This document shows, piece after piece, positions 7,487-15,254 of a DNA stretch of 37,496 nt. The position numbers and the translations under genes were made by a program. This DNA comes from Terriglobales bacterium (GTDB lineage: Bacteria; Acidobacteriota; Terriglobia; Terriglobales; Acidobacteriaceae), in assembly GCA_025451215.1 (NCBI GenBank), contig JANWKU010000095.1, positions 1 through 37,496 of the forward strand, read 5' to 3'. The first letter of the stretch is position 1, and the number at the start of each line of letters is the position of its first letter. The notes under the pieces were generated by a model, which saw only the letters and a program-made list of their open reading frames with translations, made no database searches and was not told where the DNA came from.

Positions 7487-7702
7487 TTGAGGGTGGAACG
7501 AAGTTCATCGAGACAATTGGACAGATTGGCCACACAGCCTCAATCCGGGGATTCGCAAACCCCTTTTGACACCGAATCTGCGGCGAGCAGGGAAGCGTCA
7601 ACTCCCCACGTCCTCAGCCGGACCGACATTACCCGCCTGCGTGAATTCTTTGCGCTTCTCGATACTTGGGATCAACAAAATAACTCTGGCCACAAGCCTT
7701 GA
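7487..7702 (+). CDS. Small hypothetical protein
   Basis: 71 aa from a TTG start (a GTG at 7493 is an alternative). The N-terminal 40 residues are Ser/Gln-rich and look disordered. The C-terminal part SRTDITRLREFFALLDTWDQ is a plausible amphipathic helix and the most protein-like piece. There is no clear Shine-Dalgarno. It follows the right inverted repeat directly and precedes the 155-aa protein gene by 79 bases. I do not recognise a family; it may be an element-encoded accessory protein or spurious. Confidence 0.4.
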   Translation: MRVERSSSRQLDRLATQPQSGDSQTPFDTESAASREASTPHVLSRTDITRLREFFALLDTWDQQNNSGHKP

Positions 7703-7733
7703 TTCAATGCCATCCATTTCAACAAAGACCCTC

Positions 7734-7761
7734 TTGACTATGACGCATGATGCGTTAATAT
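7734..7761 (+). promoter_or_regulatory. Sigma-70-type promoter with a palindromic operator in the spacer
   Basis: TTGACT (7734-7739) and TAATAT (7756-7761) are separated by 16 bases, close to consensus. The spacer contains the perfect palindrome ACGCAT-G-ATGCGT (7743-7755), so a repressor bound there would block polymerase directly. Transcription would start near 7768, 14 bases before the ATG at 7782, and would serve the 155-aa protein and the integrase. The elements are visible; activity is inferred. Confidence 0.65.
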
Positions 7762-7781
7762 ACCGACATTGTGAAAATGCA

Positions 7782-8249
7782 ATGAAGTCTGTGAATTTCA
7801 ACTACGAGATCGAATATCGAGGAAAGATCGTTCGCTGTCGTACTGCCGCTGATGCAGACCGTCTGCTGGAACGTTTGGAAGGCGGCAAGCTATTAAAAGA
7901 CGATACGCCCTGGTCGATTGAGGAATTCACGAAATTTACCGGACGTATTCGTTACCAGCAGCGCCGCCTGTTGGCAAAATTGCTCGACTATGGCACCACG
8001 GCATGGCTCGAAGACGCGAAGCTGCGCTCCGATCTCGGTATACCCGATAACCGGGTTCTGGCCGGAGTACTTTCCGGCATCTCGAAGGTCGCTCTGATGT
8101 TTGATATTGATCCAAGGCGGGTCTACGTTCAGAAGACCCGCTACGAATATGCCAAGCCTCGGAGGTTATATCAAGTGACCTCCGGGTTTTTACAAGCAGC
8201 AACCAAGTATAACTGGCCGTCGAAAGATGATTTGAAGAAGCCGGAATAG
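7782..8249 (+). CDS. Uncharacterised winged-helix-like protein upstream of the integrase
   Basis: 155 aa from ATG 7782, chosen because the promoter at 7734-7761 excludes longer starts. Residues about 1-35 form a beta-rich segment (FNYEIEYRGKIVRCRTAADADRLL) and residues about 60-115 look like a winged helix: RRLLAKLLDYGTTAWLEDAKLRSDLGI followed by a Gly-rich VLAGVLSGISKVAL segment resembling a recognition helix. The last part, with YEYAKPRRLYQV, may be the wing. The stop is 15 bases from the integrase ATG, and that gap carries the integrase Shine-Dalgarno, so the two are co-transcribed. A role as repressor of its own promoter, or as a recombination directionality factor, is inference from position. 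No family name is claimed. Confidence 0.75.
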   Translation: MKSVNFNYEIEYRGKIVRCRTAADADRLLERLEGGKLLKDDTPWSIEEFTKFTGRIRYQQRRLLAKLLDYGTTAWLEDAKLRSDLGIPDNRVLAGVLSGISKVALMFDIDPRRVYVQKTRYEYAKPRRLYQVTSGFLQAATKYNWPSKDDLKKPE

Positions 8250-8264
8250 ACAAGGAGTTTGATG

Positions 8265-9728
8265 ATGAAGCAAGGCGTTCTGTACGCTCGAGTTTCCAGT
8301 AAGGATCAGGAGAAAGAAGGCTTCTCGATACCCGCGCAATTGAAATTGCTGCGTGAATACGCCCCGAAAAATGGGATCCAGATCGTCCGCGAATTCGTGG
8401 ATGTCGAAACCGCCAAGGTTGCGGGCCGCAAGCAATTCGCGGAAATGGTCCGATTCTTCCAACGGAACTTCCAATCTCGTACCGTCATCGTCGAAAAGAC
8501 CGATCGCCTCTATCGCAATTTTCACGATTGTGTCACGTTGGAGGACTTGGGAATAGAAATCCATTTGCCCAAAGAAGGTCAGGTTCTCACCAAAGACTCC
8601 AAGTCACAGGCCAAGTTGATGCACGGCATTCAGTTGGTCATTGCGCGCAATTACATCGAGAACTTGCGCGAGGAAGTCCGCAAGGGTATGCGGGAGAAAG
8701 CATCGCAAGGCATCTATCCGAGTCGGCCTCCCCTTGGATACACAAACAACAAACTAAATCACAGCATCGTGGTTGATCCGGACAAAGCTGCGATTGCCAA
8801 GCGGATTTTTGAACTCTATGCGACGGGAAAATATTCCGTTGCCGAGTTGCGCGTGGCCATCCGCGCAGAGACCGGGAAAGCTTTTCAGAAGGGTTATCTT
8901 CACAAGCTGCTAAAGAACCCGTTCTACTCCGGCTTTTTCGATTGGAATGGTGAACGTTATAAGGGTACACACGAGCTAATCATCAGCCCGGTCCTTTGTA
9001 AACAAGCGCAAGAGGCGCTCGATGGCCACAATCGCCCCAAGTACCGCAAACATGAATTTGCCTTCGCCGGCCTGTTAAGTTGCGCTTACGACAACTGTGT
9101 AATCACCGCAGAGCTGAAAAAACAGAAATACAAGTACTATTACTGCACCGGCTACAAAGGAAAATGTGGGTTTCCTTACATTCGGGAAGAAGAATTAGGC
9201 ATACAACTTGGTCAAGTTCTAAAAAATATTTACATTCCCGATGATGTCCTTCTTAACTTGAACAATTCTCTGACTCAGGAGCAGATGTCTTCGCGGTCGG
9301 AAAAGAAGCAGCAGCGCGAGCGTTTACAGCACCGGCTCTCTTCAGTTCTCCGACATATTGATCAGTCGTATCTCGACAAGCTGGATGGGAAAATTGAGGA
9401 AGATTTTTGGCGGAAGAAAACTTCCGAATGGCGGATGGAAGAACAGCAAATTCAGATGGCCATACAGGGATTGGAACAGGCAAACCCTGATCAATTGCTC
9501 ACAGCTAAAAGGACTTTAGAACTCGCGAATAAGGCGTATTTTCTTTATGTTACGCAAACTCCCGTGGAAAAAGGCAAACTGCTGAAAATGGTACTTTCGA
9601 ACTGCCGCTTCGATGGTGTAACTCTTTATCCCACCTACCGAAAGCCCTTTGACTTAATCTTTCAAAGAGCAAAATCGAAGGAATGGTGCGCCCGGAGAGA
9701 TTCGAACTCCCGACCTTCTGATTCGTAG
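8265..9728 (+). CDS. Large serine recombinase / integrase
   Basis: 487 aa. The N-terminal resolvase domain (about 1-140) has YARVSSKDQEKEGFSIPAQ, with the nucleophilic Ser in 'ARVSS', and EKTDRLYRN with conserved Asp and Arg. The Recombinase domain (about 155-265) includes PPLGYTNN, VDPDKAAIAKRIFELYATG and HKLLKNPFYSGFF. A zinc-ribbon-like part follows (FAGLLSCAYDNC and YYYCTGYKGKCGFPYI), then a coiled coil (about 345-400). ATG 8265 is seven bases after AAGGAG; ATG 8262 is an alternative. The C-terminus (CARRDSNSRPSDS) is encoded by the 3' half of a tRNA gene on the other strand, so the junction created by integration supplies the stop codon. It catalyses site-specific integration and excision of the element. 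Confidence 0.95.
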   Translation: MKQGVLYARVSSKDQEKEGFSIPAQLKLLREYAPKNGIQIVREFVDVETAKVAGRKQFAEMVRFFQRNFQSRTVIVEKTDRLYRNFHDCVTLEDLGIEIHLPKEGQVLTKDSKSQAKLMHGIQLVIARNYIENLREEVRKGMREKASQGIYPSRPPLGYTNNKLNHSIVVDPDKAAIAKRIFELYATGKYSVAELRVAIRAETGKAFQKGYLHKLLKNPFYSGFFDWNGERYKGTHELIISPVLCKQAQEALDGHNRPKYRKHEFAFAGLLSCAYDNCVITAELKKQKYKYYYCTGYKGKCGFPYIREEELGIQLGQVLKNIYIPDDVLLNLNNSLTQEQMSSRSEKKQQRERLQHRLSSVLRHIDQSYLDKLDGKIEEDFWRKKTSEWRMEEQQIQMAIQGLEQANPDQLLTAKRTLELANKAYFLYVTQTPVEKGKLLKMVLSNCRFDGVTLYPTYRKPFDLIFQRAKSKEWCARRDSNSRPSDS

Positions 9729-9760
9729 TCAGACGCTCTATCCAACTGAGCTACGGGCGC
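9684..9760 (-). tRNA. tRNA-Arg (anticodon ACG), integration target
   Basis: The minus strand reads GCGCCCG TA GCTCAGTTGGATAGAGC for the acceptor and D arm, an anticodon loop with ACG (9726-9724), the T-arm with GTTCGAATC, and a closing GGGCGC followed by A and an encoded CCA. Acceptor, D, anticodon and T stems all pair. Position 5' is 9760; discriminator A is at 9687. It decodes CGU-type Arg codons. The integrase ends within it on the opposite strand, identifying the tRNA 3' half as part of the attachment region. The tRNA is complete. Confidence 0.96.
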
Positions 9761-9784
9761 GACAGGAAAGACTGCGGTCAAGAG

Positions 9785-9813
9785 ATTATAGCGGAAACTC
9801 AGCGCTACCGAAA
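9785..9813 (-). promoter_or_regulatory. Probable tRNA-Arg promoter
   Basis: On the minus strand a perfect TATAAT occupies 9790-9785, about 25 bases upstream of the tRNA 5' end, with a weak -35-like TTTCGG at 9813-9808 and a 17-base spacer. Position and consensus -10 fit a tRNA promoter. Confidence 0.55.
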
Positions 9814-10025
9814 ATCCTGCGGTAGAAGGGGCGGTACCGAGATTTGATTCAGGTGAATTGCTTACGATACGATCCGCGACCAAGCAAAGACGACGCGCGA
9901 AAGTAATTCTTTCCTGCCGCCCTGAAATTCCTACCGGGGATGGGCACGTTTCATGGGTTTATTTTCAGTAATTTAAGAGTGGCAGCAAGGGTGCTACAAA
10001 ATAAGCAGACGAAGTGGCGCGCAAC

Positions 10026-10082
10026 GGGGCGCTCTCGAGAATAACTTCGGCCAGAGGTTTTCTTGAGCGCCCCTTGCTTTTT
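10026..10082 (+). terminator. Strong hairpin with T-rich tail; possible terminator or end of a small RNA
   Basis: GGGGCGCTC (10026-10034) pairs perfectly with GAGCGCCCC (10065-10073) around a 30-base loop that could fold further, followed by TTGCTTTTTG. This is rho-independent terminator-like on the plus strand. No plus-strand gene ends nearby, since the integrase stops 300 bases upstream, so it may end an unannotated small RNA. Confidence 0.5.
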
Positions 10083-10204
10083 GTCTAATCCCACCCCGGC
10101 GTATTCCTAAAGTCAGACACCCTGAGATCATCAAGTTTCACGTTTCTCCTCAACTTCCGTGGGAACACCCCAATGAGCGAGGGCTGATTACCGATAAGGT
10201 AGGG

Positions 10205-10233
10205 ATTCTTCGCCGGTAAAACTGGCTCAGAAT
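10205..10233. repeat. REP-like extragenic palindrome
   Basis: ATTCT TC GCCGGT AAA ACTGGC TC AGAAT forms a stem of about 11 pairs with a TC/TC mismatch and a 3-base loop; GCCGGT/ACTGGC has one G-T pair. Sequences of the form 'GATTCTTCGCC...GGCTCAGAATGAC' recur between genes in Acidobacteriota genomes as far as I recall. Only one copy is visible here. Confidence 0.5.
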
Positions 10234-10247
10234 GACAACTAAGCATT

Positions 10248-10475
10248 TTAGGCCAACGCCAGTTTTTCCGTGACGTCCACTCCGGCGCGGCGCAACAGTC
10301 CTGCCACAGATGGTTCCTTCAGCCTGGAGGCGTCGTACTCCACGCGGACCGTCTTTTCCTGTTCATTGAATACAATGCGGCGAATTCCATATACTTCTCG
10401 CATGTTGTCGATCGCGCGCATTTCAGGCTCGCTGGGTGCGGTAACATACCGGTAGGTGACATCGAGTTGCGTCAT
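10248..10475 (-). CDS. HMA-fold-like small protein without the metal-binding Cys pair
   Basis: 75 aa. The order VTYRYVTAPSEPEMRAIDNMREVYGIRRIVFNEQEKTVRVEYDASRLKEPSVAGLLRRAGVDV reads as beta-alpha-beta-beta-alpha-beta: 'V..GI..v.fn...ktv.V.YD...l....v..lLr.aG' is the ferredoxin-like pattern of heavy-metal-associated (CopZ/HMA) domains. The MxCxxC loop that binds Cu(I) is missing; there is no Cys at all. ATG 10475 has GGAG seven bases upstream. It is divergent from the copper ATPase gene, with 85 bases between starts, implying joint regulation. It could be a partner or regulatory domain rather than a metal carrier. Confidence 0.75.
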   Translation of the reverse strand: MTQLDVTYRYVTAPSEPEMRAIDNMREVYGIRRIVFNEQEKTVRVEYDASRLKEPSVAGLLRRAGVDVTEKLALA

Positions 10476-10560
10476 TAGCGCTCCGTAAAGCTAAAGTTGG
10501 TTCTGCGGCTCCTGAGCGGAGTGAATCCAATATAAATCAAGTACCATCTATAGCCTACGA

Positions 10561-13038
10561 ATGTCTTCTGAACATGGTGTAAACGGCTCTGATGCTAAGA
10601 ACCAGCTCAACTCCTCCGTTGCGGCAGTGAAGGATCCTGTTTGCAGGATGACGGTGAATCCCACTTCGGGGAAGCATCGTTTTGAGCGCTCGGGCAAAAT
10701 GCACTATTTTTGCTCCGCGGGGTGCGTGGAGAAGTTCAAGGCTGACCCGAATAAATATCTGAATGCGGCGCGTCCGTCAGATTTGGCAACGATAGGAATG
10801 GCCGGTATTCCGATGGCTGCAAAGCCATCTCATGCCTACATTTGCCCCATGTGTCCTGAGGTGCGTGAAAGCAAGCCCGGGGCTTGTCCGAGTTGCGGGA
10901 TGGCGCTTGAGCCAGAACTGCCAGTCGCGCGGAACCGCGTGGAATATACCTGTCCCATGCATCCGGAGATCGTGCGTCCGGGGCCGGGAAGCTGCCCGAT
11001 TTGTGGAATGGCGCTTGAGCCGCGCACGGTGACGGTGTCCGAAGAAGAAAATCCTGAGTTGCGCAGCATGACGCGGCGGTTTTGGATCAGCCTGATACTA
11101 ACCGTGCCATTACTCGCAATCTCCATGGGAGGCATGCTGCCGGGAATGCGCATGGAGAGGTTCCTGCGGAGCGGTTGGCTGCCCTGGATTGAACTGTTGC
11201 TGGCGACTCCGGTGGTGTTGTGGGGAGGCGCGCCATTTTTCCAGCGCGGCTGGACTTCCATTGTTAATCGTTCGCTGAATATGTTCACGCTGATCGCTAT
11301 GGGGACAGGCGTGGCGTATGGCTTCAGTCTGGTGGCGACTATTTTCCCCGGCATATTTCCGCAGGCGCTTCGCGGGATGAATGGAGCGCCTCCGATGTAT
11401 TACGAGGCTGCGGCGGCTATCACTACGCTGGTGCTTGTCGGCCAAGTCCTGGAGTTGCGCGCCCGCAGTCATACGAGCGCGGCCATCCGTGCGTTGCTTG
11501 ATCTTGCGCCTAAAACCGCACGCGTGGTGCGGAACGGGAAAGAAGAAGATATCCCTCTTGAGCACGTCGTGCCGGGCGATCAGTTGCGGGTGCGGCCGGG
11601 AGAAAAAATTCCCGTGGATGGCTTGGTGCTCGAAGGCAATAGCTCGGTGGATGAGTCCATGATTACCGGGGAATCGGCGCCCGTGGAGAAACTGGCCGCC
11701 AGCCGCGTGATTGGCGGGACGGTCAATAGTACGGGATCGTTCATCATGCGGGCCGAGCATGTGGGAAGCGAAACGCTGCTGGCGCAGATTGTGCAGATGG
11801 TCAGCCAGGCGCAACGCAGCCGCGCACCAATTCAACGCTTGGCTGATCGAGTAGCGGCTTGGTTTGTACCAGCCGTTGTGCTGATCGCTGCGATTACATT
11901 CGTCGCGTGGATGTTCTTGGGGCCGGAGCCTCGACTGGCGCACGCGCTGGTGAATGCGGTTGCCGTGCTCATTATCGCGTGTCCCTGTGCGCTGGGATTG
12001 GCTACACCGATGGCCATTATGGTAGGCACGGGAAGAGGGGCGAAGTCGGGCGTGCTGATCAAAAATGCCGAGGCTTTGGAGACCCTGGAAAAAGTAGACA
12101 CGCTGGTGGTGGACAAAACCGGAACGCTCACCGAGGGCAAACCTCGGGTGGTTGCGGTGCGCGCGATTTCTCCGTGGACAGAAGCTGACATTCTGCATTT
12201 TGTCGCTAGCCTGGAGCAAGGAAGCGAACATCCCTTGGGATCGGCAGTGGTGAAGGCTGCCGGGGAGCAGAATTTGCCTTTGGTTCCGGCCACGCAATTT
12301 AAATATTTTCCTGGGAAGGGTGTGGGAGGCGAGGTCGAAGGGAAGCAGCTTGCAGCGGGCAACGCTGCGTTGTTTGAACAATTGGGAATTTCGTTCCCTC
12401 CTGAAAATCGAACCCAGGCAACCGCCGGAACCGTAATGTTTGTTGCGATCAAGCATCAACCAGCAGGACAAATAGAAATTGCGGACGCGATCAAAGAATC
12501 CACGCCGCAAGCCATCCGCGACTTACAAGCGGTGGGAATGAAAATTATCATGCTGACGGGCGACAGCGGGGCGAGCGCTCGGCAAGTCGCGCAAGAGCTG
12601 GGCATCGCCGAATATCAGGCAGAAGTCCTTCCTGAAAATAAATTGGAAGCGATTCGCCGCCTGCAACAACAAGGCCGCACTGTTGCTATGGCTGGCGACG
12701 GCGTCAATGACGCTCCTGCTCTGGCGCAGGCCGATGTCGGAATCGCCATGGGCACCGGGACGGACGTCGCTCTGGAAAGCGCTGGGATCACTTTGCTTAA
12801 AGGAGACCTTACGGGCATTGTGCGGGCCCGCAGGCTGAGCCGGGCGACCATGCGCAACATCCGCCAAAACTTGTTCTTCGCTTTTATCTACAATTCGCTA
12901 GGAGTGCCGATTGCCGCAGGCATTCTGTATCCGTTCTTTGGCCTGCTACTGAGTCCGGTTCTGGCGGCGGCCGCCATGAGTTTGAGTTCGGTGTCTGTGA
13001 TTACAAACGCGCTCAGGCTACGCAGCGCGCGGCTTTAG
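10561..13038 (+). CDS. copA: Copper/silver-translocating P1B-type ATPase with YHS and two heavy-metal-binding motifs
   Basis: 825 aa. N-terminus: a YHS domain (about 24-67: [10 protein letters not shown]...YFCSAGC) followed by two short Cys-rich modules, each CPM-x-PE-x14-C-P-x-CGMALEP (about 95-118 and 131-154), in place of the usual MxCxxC HMA domains. The P-type core is complete: actuator TGES (369-372), transmembrane ion-binding CPC (474-476), phosphorylation site DKTGT (518-522), the nucleotide-binding HP (in SEHPLG) and GDGVNDAP (712-719). Eight membrane helices are expected. The protein exports Cu(I) or Ag(I) from the cytoplasm using ATP. No Shine-Dalgarno precedes ATG 10561; a TATAGC box at 10549-10554 suggests an almost leaderless message. 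The HMA-like gene is divergent. Confidence 0.93.
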   Translation: MSSEHGVNGSDAKNQLNSSVAAVKDPVCRMTVNPTSGKHRFERSGKMHYFCSAGCVEKFKADPNKYLNAARPSDLATIGMAGIPMAAKPSHAYICPMCPEVRESKPGACPSCGMALEPELPVARNRVEYTCPMHPEIVRPGPGSCPICGMALEPRTVTVSEEENPELRSMTRRFWISLILTVPLLAISMGGMLPGMRMERFLRSGWLPWIELLLATPVVLWGGAPFFQRGWTSIVNRSLNMFTLIAMGTGVAYGFSLVATIFPGIFPQALRGMNGAPPMYYEAAAAITTLVLVGQVLELRARSHTSAAIRALLDLAPKTARVVRNGKEEDIPLEHVVPGDQLRVRPGEKIPVDGLVLEGNSSVDESMITGESAPVEKLAASRVIGGTVNSTGSFIMRAEHVGSETLLAQIVQMVSQAQRSRAPIQRLADRVAAWFVPAVVLIAAITFVAWMFLGPEPRLAHALVNAVAVLIIACPCALGLATPMAIMVGTGRGAKSGVLIKNAEALETLEKVDTLVVDKTGTLTEGKPRVVAVRAISPWTEADILHFVASLEQGSEHPLGSAVVKAAGEQNLPLVPATQFKYFPGKGVGGEVEGKQLAAGNAALFEQLGISFPPENRTQATAGTVMFVAIKHQPAGQIEIADAIKESTPQAIRDLQAVGMKIIMLTGDSGASARQVAQELGIAEYQAEVLPENKLEAIRRLQQQGRTVAMAGDGVNDAPALAQADVGIAMGTGTDVALESAGITLLKGDLTGIVRARRLSRATMRNIRQNLFFAFIYNSLGVPIAAGILYPFFGLLLSPVLAAAAMSLSSVSVITNALRLRSARL

Positions 13039-13184
13039 TTTAAGCCGAACCTGCGTCAAAGACGAAAACCAAATTGGTATCGGCTACGATACTTTCCAGC
13101 CCAGTGCACCATCTCGCTAATTGACAGTTATCGTTCGCTACAGAACAATGAAGCCAATCAGCTATTCACCTTAGGGGAGGCTTT

Positions 13185-13988
13185 ATGCCTGAAGACGGCT
13201 CATCGGAAAGTAGCGCGGGTAAATGGATACTGCTCGCGCTGGCAGTAATTTATGTTGCTGGATCGCTGTATTTTCTGTTCACTCTGCGGGGTCAACTCGC
13301 GACACTGAGCGCTGATCAGAGCGCCAGCAAGACGCACGTCAATGATCTGGAAAAGCGCTTGCAGAATGCGGAATCGGAAGATGAAACTCTCGGCAAGCAG
13401 CTGGGAATGACCAAAAAAGACCTGGCAGAGCGTGCCGCCGACCTTCGTCGCCAGCAGCAGGCGTCTGAAGCCCGTTTAGCGCAGGAACAGAAACAGCAAA
13501 TTACCGAAGTGAACGGCGAAGTTTTGGGCGTTAAGAACGATGTCACGGGAGTGAAAGGCGACGTGGCTTCCACTAAGAGCGATTTGGAAGCGACCAAGGC
13601 AAAACTGCAGAGCACGATCGGCGACCTCGGAGTGCAGAGTGGACTAATTGCCGGAACGCGGTCGGATTTGGAGGTTCTAAAACACAAAGGCGATCGCAAT
13701 TACATCGAATTCACTCTGCTTAAAGGTGCGCAGGCACAGGCAATTTCCACCGTCAAACTACAGTTGAAGAAAACGGATCCCAAACGAGGCAAATTCACCA
13801 TCAACGTGACAGCCGATGATAAGACAATCGAGAAAAAGGATAGAAACGTCTCTGAACCAATCCAGTTTTACACCGGACGCGACCACATGCTGTATGAACT
13901 GGTGATTTGGACGGTGGACAAGAAACAGGTCACGGGCTATTTGACTACGCCGAAAAACGCGCCAATCCCTGTGACGCCGGGCGAATAA
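13185..13988 (+). CDS. Membrane-anchored coiled-coil protein of unknown function
   Basis: 267 aa. One membrane helix (about 13-34, GKWILLALAVIYVAGSLYFLF) is followed by a long coiled coil rich in Lys, Asp, Glu and Gln (about 38-155), in which a motif of the type 'VKNDV..VKGDV.STKSDLEATK' repeats about every 7-11 residues. The C-terminal 100 residues (from about RNYIEFTLLKG) look like a beta-sandwich. ATG 13185 follows GGGGAGG with a 6-base spacer. The topology suggests a cytoplasmic N-tip and periplasmic coil and domain, or a tail exposed the other way. I recognise no named family. It precedes the DUF421 gene by 4 bases, so the two are likely co-transcribed. Confidence 0.8.
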   Translation: MPEDGSSESSAGKWILLALAVIYVAGSLYFLFTLRGQLATLSADQSASKTHVNDLEKRLQNAESEDETLGKQLGMTKKDLAERAADLRRQQQASEARLAQEQKQQITEVNGEVLGVKNDVTGVKGDVASTKSDLEATKAKLQSTIGDLGVQSGLIAGTRSDLEVLKHKGDRNYIEFTLLKGAQAQAISTVKLQLKKTDPKRGKFTINVTADDKTIEKKDRNVSEPIQFYTGRDHMLYELVIWTVDKKQVTGYLTTPKNAPIPVTPGE

Positions 13989-13992
13989 CAAA

Positions 13993-14517
13993 ATGCTTCC
14001 CGGTGGCCACGCGATGCTGCAAATCTTCATGCGGACGGCGGCGATTTATGCCGTAGTGCTGCTGGGGGTGCGGGTAAGTGGAAAGCGTGAGGTGGGGCAA
14101 ATGACGCCCTTTGACCTCACGCTTCTTTTGTTGATCAGCAATGCCGTGCAGAACGCCATGACCGGCACCGATACGTCTCTAGTAGGTGGGATTGTCGCTG
14201 CAGCCACACTTCTTCTTTTGAATTATCTGGTGGCGGAACTCTCCGGCGGCAACCGCCGCTTCCGCCGTTTTGTTGAAGGGCAGCCCAGTTTACTGATTCA
14301 TGATGGACAAATTGTTGGGGCGCACATGTCCAAAGAGCACGTCAGCATGGATGAACTACAAAGATCTCTCCGCGAACATGGGATCTCCAGCTATCACGAA
14401 GTTGCGTTGGCGGTGCTGGAGGTAGACGGCTCGATCAGTTGCCTGAAGTATGACGAAATCAATCCGGGCTCGCACAATCACCTTGCTAAAAGACGCTTTT
14501 TGAAGAAGCCGGAATAA
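13993..14517 (+). CDS. DUF421 family (YetF/YcaP-like) membrane protein
   Basis: 174 aa. Hydrophobic helices at about 8-25, 39-52 and 63-80 bracket the hallmark GKREVGQMTPFDLTLLLLISNAVQNAM segment and GTDTSLVGGI; a soluble C-terminal domain follows (QPSLLIHDGQ; SMDELQRSLREHGI; EVALAVLEVDGSIS). This is the usual layout of DUF421/YetF proteins, whose function is not established; some are linked to envelope stress or germination. ATG 13993 lies 4 bases after the upstream stop; ATG 14014 is an alternative start. The stop is one base from that of the convergent minus-strand gene. It ends in the same 18 bases as the 155-aa element gene (see rejected items). Confidence 0.88.
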   Translation: MLPGGHAMLQIFMRTAAIYAVVLLGVRVSGKREVGQMTPFDLTLLLLISNAVQNAMTGTDTSLVGGIVAAATLLLLNYLVAELSGGNRRFRRFVEGQPSLLIHDGQIVGAHMSKEHVSMDELQRSLREHGISSYHEVALAVLEVDGSISCLKYDEINPGSHNHLAKRRFLKKPE

Positions 14518-14518
14518 C

Positions 14519-15151
14519 TCACTTCGTAAAAATCAGGGGCAACGGCTGGCGGTCAGGCCAAATGGTGACGGTCAGCGATTTCCGGTTGTTAAACACGTCC
14601 AAGGTGACGGGGAAACTCACAATCATCGTGCCCTGCGCTTGCGCGCCGACGTCTACTTTTTCTTCTAACTTTAAGGGTGCCTGCGCGTGCTCCTTCAACG
14701 CGGGGAGTGCCTGATAGTAACGGTCCAAATCCACCGCAGCTGCGGCGTCATCTGAATAAGTTTTTTCTGGCGTGGCGATTTCCGCTTTCATGGATTGAAT
14801 CCATAATGGCTTTTCGCTGGTGTTTTTCAACGAGACGTTGATCGCAACCATAACGGAATTCTGATTTGGAATTTCGACGGCGGTGACTTCATCAATGGCG
14901 CCGGAGGCGCTTGGCTTGGGGCGTTGGAGAAAGGACGTAACCGCGACCACCACAATTACGACTGCCGCGCAAATGCCAAGAATCTTTATTGGAGGCAGAT
15001 TTTTCTTTGCCGTGCCGTACTCCTCGCCAATGTTGAAATCGGAAGACGACTCAGCTTGAGCAGAAGGCGATGCGACGGATTGATCCGAAGAGGGGGAAGT
15101 TGCGTTAGGCGGCAGAGGCGAGGGCGCCTCGTACGGTTTTTCTTCCGGCAT
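14519..15151 (-). CDS. Membrane-anchored protein with proline/serine-rich N-terminus
   Basis: 210 aa from ATG 15151, which has AGGAA about 8 bases upstream; the frame extends 30 codons further upstream without a good start. Residues 1-50 are Pro/Ser/Ala-rich and disordered, 54-75 is a single membrane helix, and the remainder is an outer domain with VMVAINVSLKNTSEKPLWIQSMKAEI, a pattern typical of Ig-like/LEA-like domains with an intermolecular 'N-T' strand (compare FxLyD/DUF4352-type domains). I do not recognise a specific family. It is convergent with the DUF421 gene. Confidence 0.75.
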   Translation of the reverse strand: MPEEKPYEAPSPLPPNATSPSSDQSVASPSAQAESSSDFNIGEEYGTAKKNLPPIKILGICAAVVIVVVAVTSFLQRPKPSASGAIDEVTAVEIPNQNSVMVAINVSLKNTSEKPLWIQSMKAEIATPEKTYSDDAAAAVDLDRYYQALPALKEHAQAPLKLEEKVDVGAQAQGTMIVSFPVTLDVFNNRKSLTVTIWPDRQPLPLIFTK

Positions 15152-15254
15152 AATGATCTTCCTGCGAACTCTGGTTCCTGCAAAACCTTGCGAATGGGCT
15201 GCGAATCGAATTGTAGCTCTGTTTCCGAGTAGAAGTCCCAATTTGTTCCCGGAC

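Larger units (their letters stand above)
9814..10247. other. Intergenic region between tRNA-Arg and the copper locus
   Basis: No protein-coding gene is apparent in this stretch. It contains a GC-rich hairpin with a T-rich tail (10026-10082) and a REP-like hairpin (10205-10233), annotated separately. A minus-strand ORF (9662-9883) is a read-through of the tRNA and is rejected. Confidence 0.5.

Noticed and set aside
8231-8248. 18-bp identity with 14499-14516 (TTTGAAGAAGCCGGAATA)
   Set aside because: Both copies are the last codons of unrelated genes (ending LKKPE) and no flanking similarity extends beyond the 18 bases; most likely coincidence, although a possible att-like short repeat is not excluded.
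1-9684. Direct repeat of the tRNA 3' end marking the left att site
   Set aside because: No copy of the tRNA-Arg 3' segment was found by eye elsewhere in this part; serine integrases use very short core repeats and the left end may lie outside the window.
9662-9883. 73-codon minus-strand ORF over tRNA-Arg
   Set aside because: Its central residues are a translation of the tRNA gene itself, a common false ORF.
11110-12510. 466-codon minus-strand ORF opposite copA
   Set aside because: It lies fully antisense to a P-type ATPase with all catalytic motifs; the translated product is low-complexity Arg/His-rich and matches no protein pattern.
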